Assembly: GCA_026874595.1 (NCBI GenBank)
Contig: CM049317.1
Coordinates: forward strand, 15,983,382-16,047,381
Origin: Sipunculus nudus
Taxonomy: Eukaryota > Annelida > Sipuncula > Golfingiida > Sipunculidae
DNA: 64,000 nucleotides
Direction: 5' to 3'
Shown: positions 1 to 9,710 of the stretch, piece after piece
Layout: every line of letters starts with the position of its first letter
Position numbering within the stretch: the stretch's first letter is position 1
Position numbers and translations under genes: made by a program
The notes under the pieces: generated by a model
The model's input: only the letters and a program-made list of their open reading frames with translations
Databases searched by the model: none
Told to the model about the DNA's origin: nothing

Positions 1-654
1 ATAGGATTTTAGCATTTTAATCATGCAAAGATAATTTTTATCTGCAGAGAAAAAAGTTTGACACAAGATGCTGAGAGTGGTGTGCCTTTTTACAGTTTGC
101 TCCTGGAGGTGCTGCCATCTTCAGACTGAGATAGAACTAGGCTCATAGTTCTGAAACGAGTCACAAGAGGCGCCACTTTCTGTACATTCTTAAACATAGT
201 TTTAGCTGGTTTCTCAGACCAATGTGCCGGAAGTGTCAAAAAGTGGACAGGTATGCATGCAGTTAAGATTTAATTACAATGATAATATATAGTGAAAATA
301 ATGCGTCAGTCTCCCCTATGGCAGTTGTTCAGAATCCAGTCTTCATGTCCGCTAAGGCAAAACGGGCTAAAATATTGTTTCCTTAAAACGGGTGTCCCAT
401 TAAATATTGTTTCTTTACAAAAGCCGATACTCATATTTTACTGAGAAATTGCCGTTTTTTCATTTGGCTCATATCTGGAGTTTATTACATTAGAGAAGGA
501 GGGGTCCGGGAAACCTGGGTTCCCCACCTGAGATGGGTGTGGGCGGCAGCCATCACCTTACATTAAATTCTGCTAGTCAAATACAAAATGGTTCCCGATT
601 TACGCGATAGATGGCGCTTCACTCGGAGCTATAAATCACCAAATATCACCCCGT
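1..654. other. No gene seen
   Basis: Non-coding sequence; no long ORF or repeat structure recognised. Confidence 0.5.
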
Positions 655-810
655 CTTCACGGCTCAGTTAGTAACATGTAGGGGCTTCTAGTGTAGAGAT
701 CGTAGGTTCGATTCCAAATTCAGGCGACTTCTGATATTCACTTGTAGTTCATGTTAGAATCGGTGAGATGAGTGTTGGGACATCTGCAGGGAAACATAGG
801 TGAAAAAAAA
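655..810 (+). mobile_element. tRNA-derived SINE-like element
   Basis: A box-like GGCTCAGTTAGTAACATG and B box GGTTCGATTCC about 50 bases apart, then a non-tRNA body and an A-rich end at ~803. A pol III promoter pair without a foldable full tRNA. Confidence 0.5.
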
Positions 811-884
811 AGAAATAGTTCAATTTATATTTTCATGTTCCACATCGCAGACCGAATTCTGAACACGCTCCCGCAACCGTTTTT

Positions 885-2001
885 TTAGCTCACTTGACTG
901 CAAGTCATCTGAGCTATAGCGATCACTCTTTGTCCTTCGTCCGTTTGTCCGTCTGTCCTCCCGTCTGCCGTCTGTTTGTCTGTCCGTCCGTTAACATGGC
1001 ACTAGTCGTAACCGCTGGACCTGGAATCTTCTAACATGACATCCAAAGGGGTCCATGACAAATCTCCTTGGAAACCTGAGATTAGGTCTCTGTTACCAAT
1101 ATTCTCTGAGCTATGGGGCTCCGAAGTATCCCCCAGAATAATTAAAAGTTTGATAGAAAAGGTCCAATAACTGAACTACCAAGGTATTAATCACCATGAT
1201 TCTTTGCACGCATATTGATAAAGGAGTGTTTTGTCAGTTTCTGCAGACTTTTTTTATTTTTAACACATATTTTTTCTTTTTTTTGAGATCTTTAAAGATG
1301 ACGTCGTCCTTCAACAGGGCACAAATCGTAACCGCTGGTCCTAGAATATTCTAACCTCACAACCAAGGAGGTCCGCGAAAAATATCCTTAAAAACCTGAA
1401 ATTAGGTCTCTGTTACCTATATTCTCTGAGCTATAAGGCTTATAAGTACCCCCTAGCATAATTGAAAATTGGATACCAAAGCAGGGCACAAATCATAACC
1501 ATTTTACGTAGAATCTTCTGACTTAAATTCCAGGGAGATCCATGAAAAGTCTCCTTGGAAACGTGAAAATAGGTCTCTGTCACCCATATTCCCTGAGCTA
1601 TGGGGCTTATAAGCATCCCCCCTCCAATAATTGAAACTTTGATACCAAGTGGGGCACATGTAATAACCATTGGATCCAGAATCTTTATACTTGACATTCT
1701 GAAAATTCCTCTAAAGTTCTCCCCAGAAACCTGAAATTGGGTCTCTATGACCTATATTCTCAGAGTTTTGGGGTATGATTGAGCACTCCAGAAATAATGC
1801 AAAATAAACACAAATTGACAGATTTCTCAGGAAAAGCTGACTGGATTGTAATCAAATTTGGTGTGCTTATTGTTCTTGATAAACTTAACCTTATATGCAT
1901 GAACGATGATGCCACCTACATTCTCATATTAAGTTGCCTGTGCAAGGACATTTTGTCAACATGTCAGTCGGCTGAGCGTCATGACCCATTGGTCACTTGT
2001 T
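885..2001 (-). mobile_element. Non-autonomous repeat family R1, copy 1 (inverted)
   Basis: Reverse-orientation copy. It opens with AGCTCACTTGACTGCAAGTC and runs of GTCCGTCTGTC, carries several ~170-bp monomers (ACCTGAAATTAGGTCTCTGT units with CTAGAATATTCTAAC), and ends in GTCGGCTGAGCGTCATGACC. All short ORFs inside follow the monomer repeats and are not genes. Confidence 0.8.
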
Positions 2002-2806
2002 TAATCGTATCAGACCAATTTTGAGGTCTGGAAACCCCGCCTCCACCTATCCCCACCCCTTTTCCGGAAATGTTGACCTTGTATTAGGTTTTGTCATTAA
2101 TCCCCCTTGGTTGAACCCCTCCTTTTCATAAAGCGAGAGTCATGTGTTTTTCACATTATAACTGACCACGCACGTGGGTCAGAGCCAGACCTGCTTAAAC
2201 CTCTCACTGCAAGAAAAGAGGGTTGTTCACTTGCACAATAGCCCTTTCACAACTGTCCTGCTCTGGAGTGGAATAACACGGCACACTCTGCGCACAATGT
2301 TTTATCCGAAATGCCTGTACTCTTCATAAATAATATAAAAAGATGCTAAAATTTAAACCTTAAAACTTGTTGCAAATTGAAATTAAACGTTATTTTAAGA
2401 TGAGATAGAAACATGGTGGAGAAAAAATAGTTCTCGGATATTTTTTTTATAGTTTACTATCAGAGAGCTGACACGTTTCCTTGGCTTACTATTATATTTA
2501 CGTTAACATACACATTACATTAACATAAACCACACGTGCCACACGCGCCCGCTGTCAACAAGCCGCCCAGTTTACTTGTCTGATGTCAACTCCTTTTTGC
2601 TTGTGCCGTTATGCCCCGGACCCTGTATTTGTGTCAACCAATGTACTAACAGAGAAACATACATTCCAGAAAACGAAACACGGGAAAGGGCAGGTTGTCG
2701 AACAGGAAGGCTGTGACACATTGGCCAGCGTCGCTGTCCGATATCATGCTCACTTCATACCCATAGTGTTTTACCACGTGTTTTTGACTTGCACAAGGCG
2801 AGAGAC

Positions 2807-3220
2807 TAGGGCTGATACGGGTACAAAATTTTGGACTCGAGTACCCGATAGGCATTACCCTACTCGGACTCGAGTACTCGTTACCATGGCAACGCTGTGA
2901 AGATAAAAGGAACATCTGTTTACCGATGCAAAATATGCATAAATTTGACTTAGTGACGGCTTAACTTTATCGCAACGAAAGGAATAGATATATGTCATAA
3001 CAACACCTCGGTTAATTTGACTAGCATATGTTTAGAGCCCTACGCCTGGCTACGACAATGGATAAATAATCCTACAGACTGTCCTTAAATTTGCAGTAAT
3101 ATACATATATGCATGTACATACAAGAGTACTCGAGTACAAATCTTGGACTCGAGTACTCGGTAAGTATTACCCGGACTCGAGTACTCGAGTACTCGAGTA
3201 CTCCTTTCAGCCCTACGAGA
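2807..3220. mobile_element. Foldback/MITE-like element with ACTCGAGTACTCG ends
   Basis: Left TAGGGCTGATACGGGTAC and right GAGTACTCCTTTCAGCCCTA are rough inverted copies, each next to GGACTCGAGTACTCG motifs (2831-2880 and 3148-3201). ORFs here read through these palindromes and are not genes. Confidence 0.55.
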
Positions 3221-3982
3221 GACGACATTAGTCTGTTGCAAGAAAATATAACGAGGCAGTTTAAATGTATATAAGGATGGTAAAAGACTAATGAATGATA
3301 AATAGGTAATCTTTTAGTACCGGTACTACTTAAGACTTTACTAAAGACACTGACATTAACGAGCAAAACAGGTTAAAACGTTTTGATATTTTTTATTGTC
3401 AATCTAATAAAATAAAATCAAAGTATCACCTGTAATCAATAAATCGAGGTGTCCAGAATCCCGACATTCAATTCAAGTCTCAAATAATAACAACCAATGC
3501 ATCCACACATATTTCAAATTGAATTTGAAAAGTAAAAGTAACAACAATTCATATATTTTGCATGAATATCTGAAACAATTATTCATTGAAATTAATAATA
3601 ACTGCGTTTTGATTATGGTTTATCTTGCCATAAAAAGTGACTCCTTGTAAAGTTTTAAAAGGTTATGAAATGTGCACCAAGCAGGCCACCTTTGGTTTGA
3701 AAAAATAAACCTGTTCATTTATTTGCGTAAGAAATTCAAATTTTTACTCTTTGCGATACCCTCTTGATTTCTAAAATTATTTACATAAATAAGTGTCTAT
3801 AAACATTGCAGGTTCAGTATGGTTTAAAAAAATACATGTATTTCTAATTTTTTAAACTTCTACAGAAATTAAGATATTTAATGTTTAAATATGTTAATAT
3901 TTAATCAAATATATACATTTGATCTTAAATAAAGTTTATTTTAACAACATGCTGAAAAAGAACAATGATAATATTAGGAGAG

Positions 3983-4085
<103 letters not shown>

Positions 4086-4632
4086 GGGGATGAGGGGATT
4101 GAAATATGTAATAAACGTTAATAATTTTTAGGGCCCATACTTTGGTATAAAAATAATCTTTAAAAGGCCTGAAACCACCTTAAATTCCCCCCCCCCCCCC
4201 GCATGTGTCCTCTGTTCTAACATCATATTCACGTTAGAATACACACTTTACATTTAGTAATCCTGAATATCTGCAGTGCTGTACTCTATGTCTTTAGTAG
4301 TACATTGATTTTGCCTTGGATTAATTGAATTCGTAGTTTAAACAAAAAAAAGTGATAATTTAATAAACAATGTTCTTGTTTTGGCTATGGCAGTATGGTA
4401 TTTTAGTATGCGCAGAGTGAAATCCGACATCACACTATGACTGTAACAAACATCACGCATTCCCCTTTCTTCAACTTGTGCTGTGGGCATTCATAATTTC
4501 TCCCATTGTCGCCCACTAACCCAAATCACCTTCTCTTTATATCTTCGAGATTGTTTTTATATTCACCAAACATGATTCCGCCGTTAGCTTTTTTATTATC
4601 TATTATCCGTAATTACTTTTATTTGCCATATT

Positions 4633-4956
4633 ATGACATCAAATGGAAATTTCAGTGTTCAAACACAGTGGTATAATCAAACCAGAGGAACCGGCGCGCC
4701 TTTAGCGCCCCCTGGCGAAATAGTTCCTAGAGTTTCCCATTGGGCTAGAATAAGGGTTGTAGGTTTATCTTTATTTCACGAGATGTATGAAATTATGAGA
4801 CTGGTCAGCATTGTGAGAGAAGACTCGTGGATTATCGAAAGTCGAATCATGAGTGCGATAGCTCGCTTGCCTGGAGACCCTGAGCGACCCTTCACTCTGT
4901 GCCATTCACATGACACGGTTCTCCGTCCCGTCAGACCACCGCTACCGTCGTTGTGA
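4633..4956 (+). other. Unassigned 107-codon ORF
   Basis: Opens MTSNGNFSVQTQWYNQ and is locally less AT-rich than its surroundings. No motif, signal peptide or splice context was recognised; it may be part of a repeat or chance. Confidence 0.2.
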
Positions 4957-5315
4957 ATGGACTAGCTGTTATGTTGTGACATTTCCTCATTGTTTGTGAA
5001 ATGTTCGTTGCAGGGAAGGTTTAAGAGGGAGGACCGAATCGAGACAATCCGATTTCTGTTAAAGTGGAACTCAACTTGTGATTTACCACCGGGGCATCTG
5101 TGTTAATCTGTAGCCTGAGATGGACAATGTGATTATGAAAACTTGCTAAGCTTTAAGTGTTTCCTGGTATGGCCAACAGCCCAACGGCGTCAGACCTTAC
5201 CCTTTTCAAACGAGCAGTGTTGATTTCTATATATGAGAGGAATTTATATATGATGGAAATAATGTGCATCATTATAAAAGATAAAACATCAAATGTTAAA
5301 ATTATGCAAAAATGC

Positions 5316-5321
5316 TTTATT
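5316..5321 (-). promoter_or_regulatory. Gene A polyadenylation signal
   Basis: TTTATT on the plus strand reads AATAAA on the minus strand, 36 nt past the gene A stop codon. This supports a short 3' UTR and a true gene end after the NACHT domain. Confidence 0.6.
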
Positions 5322-5357
5322 CTTAATACGCAAAAATATGCAGATATGTATATATGT

Positions 5358-6515
5358 TTAGTTTGCCTGCTTTTCAGCACAGACACTGGTTATCTTAGCC
5401 TTCCGTTCCCCATCAGTCAAGTCTTTGCAAAGTTGTTGTACCAGTTTTAATACCAGTGTCTCGTGGTTCGGTATCTTTTGCAGGCGAACATAACCATTAT
5501 CTGTGTTCACAATGTAGTAAGCCACAAAGAACGCGAGAAGAGTTCGGTGAAGAAACTCAGCGGTCTCGATACCATCAGAAGATTTGTTGACTTTAAGGAA
5601 TCCAAAATCCCAAGCATCATCCCCAATAGCTTTCTTTAAGTCTTCATAATCAAACACCTGAGGCTTGTTGGTGTTTACAACCTCAAAACTGATCTCCCCT
5701 AATTTCAGCAGTTGTTTCCGGTATCGGTCAAGGATTTTTGGAGCTGGCGTTCTTTTATACTTTGGCATCGTTTTACTCTCCCATCTTCCACAATTGTACT
5801 TTATATATTCCACAAAGAAATCGGATAACTTTTTACCAATATCCCCCTTTTCTTGCCATATAATGCAAACCAGTAATAAAATTGATGGAAAATGGCAGAC
5901 CTCGTATACCTCGGGGATTTTCGAAATGCGTTTATAAAGTCTCTTTCCTTTGTCACTGTCTCTCTTGAAAAACTGTGTAATGTACGCATCGACGCTCTCT
6001 TCAGAAAATCCTAAAATCTCTATCTTAGCTTCGACATTCCATTCTAAAGTTTCCATTTGAAACAGAGCATGTGGTCTGCCGCATATAATTTGGTTTGCTG
6101 TGATAGATAAATTTCCATTCAAGAGAAGCGTAATCTCTTCCGATGTGACATGGTTGTATTCATCAAAGCCGTCAAGGAGGTATAATGTCTTGTCGCTCTC
6201 CTTATTAATCAGCTCCCATAATTCTTCCAAGTCATCGCCGATTATACTTAATTGATTGCCAATGGTTTCTTTTAGTGTTGCATTTTTCTTGACCTCACGA
6301 AGGATTATAGGGATAACATAAGAGAATTTGCCCAGGAGCCTTTTACTTTTATTTTTTAGTGACCGATCTTTCTTCTGCAGTTTGGTATTCGCCCAGTCCA
6401 CAAGCAGTCGTTTGCAGAAGGTTGTTTTGCCCGTGCCAGGCTCACCAAACACTAGTATTCGATTAGTGTCAGACGGTTCAGATTCCTTCATATAAAATAA
6501 AACTTGTGTATACCT
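5358..6515 (-). CDS. Gene A exon 9: NACHT ATPase domain and C-terminus
   Basis: Encodes 385 residues. The acceptor is placed at TATGAG|AGG because a branch-point-like ACTAAC lies ~30 nt upstream and upstream AGs run into stops in phase 0. An in-exon ATG at 6533 is therefore probably intronic. It carries Walker A, Walker B, CGRPHAL (sensor region), HFPSILLLVCIIW (NACHT-associated helices) and the FLHRTLLAFF box. It ends CAEKQAN-stop with no leucine-rich repeats. Confidence 0.9.
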   Translation of the reverse strand, partial: RYTQVLFYMKESEPSDTNRILVFGEPGTGKTTFCKRLLVDWANTKLQKKDRSLKNKSKRLLGKFSYVIPIILREVKKNATLKETIGNQLSIIGDDLEELWELINKESDKTLYLLDGFDEYNHVTSEEITLLLNGNLSITANQIICGRPHALFQMETLEWNVEAKIEILGFSEESVDAYITQFFKRDSDKGKRLYKRISKIPEVYEVCHFPSILLLVCIIWQEKGDIGKKLSDFFVEYIKYNCGRWESKTMPKYKRTPAPKILDRYRKQLLKLGEISFEVVNTNKPQVFDYEDLKKAIGDDAWDFGFLKVNKSSDGIETAEFLHRTLLAFFVAYYIVNTDNGYVRLQKIPNHETLVLKLVQQLCKDLTDGERKAKITSVCAEKQAN

Positions 6516-7395
6516 CTCATATTTGTTATCCATTTTACATATAGTTCGTTAGTTATGTCTTTTGTACAAAATCTATGAATATAATAATTTACAAGTAAAG
6601 TTGGAGAAGTACAGAATATCGTTTTGTATTTAGTCGCAAAATTCTATATACAAAGTATAAGCCTATATGTTATCATTGTTGTTACCATGAATAATCAGTT
6701 ATTTAAACCTCTAAGGTGTAAATGGACTTACCGTATCAAACAATTCTGTGTAATGCTCAAGCTCTCTCTCCTTTGGACCAAGCGTACCTACGGTCTTGTC
6801 CATCCATCTTGTTCTGATGTACAGACCTTCAATATTCACGGACGGGAAGTCGTCACCCCACTTCCAAAGGCTGAGACGACTGTACCTCTTCAGGAGGATT
6901 TGGGCGATCATACGAGTTGTTTTATTTATTTTCACTTGGGTGAAAAAAAAAACAACAACATAAAATAACATTATTTACGCCGAGACGAAAACTTGAGATA
7001 ATAAATACATGTTTATACCTGGAGGTTATTGTAAAAAAAAAATAATTCAACATGGATCGCGGGGATGATTTTATGCTCAGTATTAATTTGGACACTGTTA
7101 TTCACATAGTTAAACATATTATTGAGTTATTGAGTGAACTGTGCATTGGCGAAAACAGGAACGGGCTTTATGCACAAGAACGTTTAAAGCTGTGCTCGAT
7201 TTGGGATACTTACAATGTGTATTGGTAAGAAGAGGTATAGCTCCCATATCCGTCTCTTCTAACTGTAATAATAATAAAAATATCCATGTATTGGATTTCT
7301 TCTTCTTTCTTTTTTTTCTTAAATTAATTAATTCAGCAGCATATCCATTTCAAGGAAAATATATAACTCTCAGTGTTATCAAAGTAAATCTCCTC

Positions 7396-7450
<55 letters not shown>

Positions 7451-9643
7451 TAAATGAATAGTATAAAGCAAACACTAAATAATTTTGGTCAGTTTTGTTC
7501 GACTTAACAAAATGATTCCCCATATATTTTGTGTATGTAACCTGTACCTCTTGCGCCCGTGCACAGCGTCTGTTTATGTTTTTCCATGCAAAGAGCAGAG
7601 CAAAAATGAGCGAAAGAAGCGCCCCAGTTGTCACAAGCACAGGTATCAACCCTGAAATTACACCCACTGTAGATAATTATTTTGATAAGGCAATATTTAT
7701 CTCCAGGTATTTTATAAGCAGGAACACTATCCTTTGTAATAAAACACTGTTAAATAAATTCAGAATAAAGAATTACGGAAACCGTCATTCTGTTTGAAAA
7801 TATATGAATCACCGTAAATATTGAAAGAGGAACTTTTTTTTATAAATATAGTTTGTGCAATTTTGTTTCAACAATTTGAACTGGTCATTAAAAAAATGTC
7901 TCACAATACCATCCTTGCCAAGGGCGTTTTGTGGTATCTCCCGGCCTGTTTGGTGAAGATATTCCTACACCTACTGCAAAAGAAAAAAAAAATACGAAAC
8001 TAATGACTACCCATTATAAAAAATCCTGGGCAAACAGTCTGATATTTATACCGTAAGGGAATGATGCTGAAAACTGATAATTATATTATGAATTCCTGTT
8101 TATTACTTCTTTAAAAAAACAGTAAAAGAAAAACGTTCTCGTACCTAAAATACATTTACATTTTTTTGTATCTTGCATGAGTCTATTCTATAGCCACTAG
8201 TTACTTCAAATCTTCATGCCATGCAATTGCACTTAAATTTATATCTGATGGCAGTAAAATAGTTATAAGCAACAATAAGTGATGTTACACCACACTAAAA
8301 TATAACCTGAAGGCCCACAAGGTACGTGCCTAAGTAAACAGAACTTCTTGTCTTTTGATAAAGAGTAAAAGGACATACCACTCGATGCCTTGCATATAAC
8401 GTGATGTTTTGCATCACATGGGCTTGATTTCCAATAAAATCCTTTGTCCCCTTTCGAAATGATTGCACAGTTTCCAATGTACAATGGTTCAAAATCCGAC
8501 CAAAAAACTTCTTCGGGATATTCTGTATTTATAAACATTGAGTGACTGAATTGATCTAACGTAAAGAAAATTGATTAAGCATTCATTTCACAGCTGTAAC
8601 AGTGGCAAAAAAACATATTTTACATTTTCATGGAAATTAAAAATAATTCACACGCGTAAAATGAAAGCCCATAATCAAGCTACCAACGAAATAATATGAT
8701 ATTCTTTGCTCGTTTATGTTATTAACTTTGCTAAAAGTAAAATGTTACAGCTTGCATTAACTACCTTCCCTTGAGACAGGAACCCAATCCACTCTATGTA
8801 ATCCTACCCAAGCCGTCTTGCACAGGATGTCAGCGCCGTGCCAGTCTTTAGCCCTAAATTCTTTTATAACCGTATCATCTTTCATAACCGCCAGTTCCCA
8901 ACCTTTGCTGTGACAGTAGGATCGGCCACTGTACCAGTTCGTCGTTCCACAGGAAAAGACGAAACATGTATTTCCGGCATGAAAACAGCTTGAAGACTTT
9001 GGTCCTAATAATGCACATGACTTGCATCCTGTAATAAAAATGACATTGAGGTTGTGTAAAAACGAACTAGAGAAGTCGCTGTGGACATAAAGGCCCCATC
9101 GTTAAAAGCCCACCTTAGAAGCAAAATAACTGAAATCCACTAATAAATATGCCTGTGTATTGTGCACATATAAAAAATGTTTATAGTCTATTTAATGATC
9201 TTCTTTTGGCAATCAAAGCATGAATGTTGTCACGTATATGTGCACATTTTATTCAAGAGGTAAATTTAGTGCTAGAATATAATGTGTACATTTATTCTAA
9301 CAGTCTTTTAGGCGAGAATCAGAGAGGATGCGTAGTATATTGTTATTGACACCTGCGTAATGTTGCTAAGGCAATACTCATTTTAAACACAGATGCCTTT
9401 ATACATCTCAAGCATGCTTTTGGTATTTCAAAGCATGATACTACTCCCTCACATGATATACTTCAAATGACAGGAGAATGAGGCTTTCAGTGAAATATTA
9501 GCGATCAGTAACACAAAGTAAGCCAACCTTTGATTTGACACAGGATTCCTGTCCTGTTTGCAGCACAGGGCGTTACCTCTAGTCGTTTCATCCTCATATT
9601 GACTACGCCGCACTCTGCTGGGGGCTTCGCAACTGCGCGTATC

Positions 9644-9710
<67 letters not shown>

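Noticed and set aside
1440-2024. Short ORFs over the R1 copy
   Set aside because: They follow repeat monomers that recur in other frames at the other two copies.
7350-7449. Tyr-Ile repeat proteins on both strands (also at 3.9, 9.6, 17.2, 17.7, 28.5, 39.9, 40.1 and 43.9 kb)
   Set aside because: They are translations of (TA)n microsatellites.
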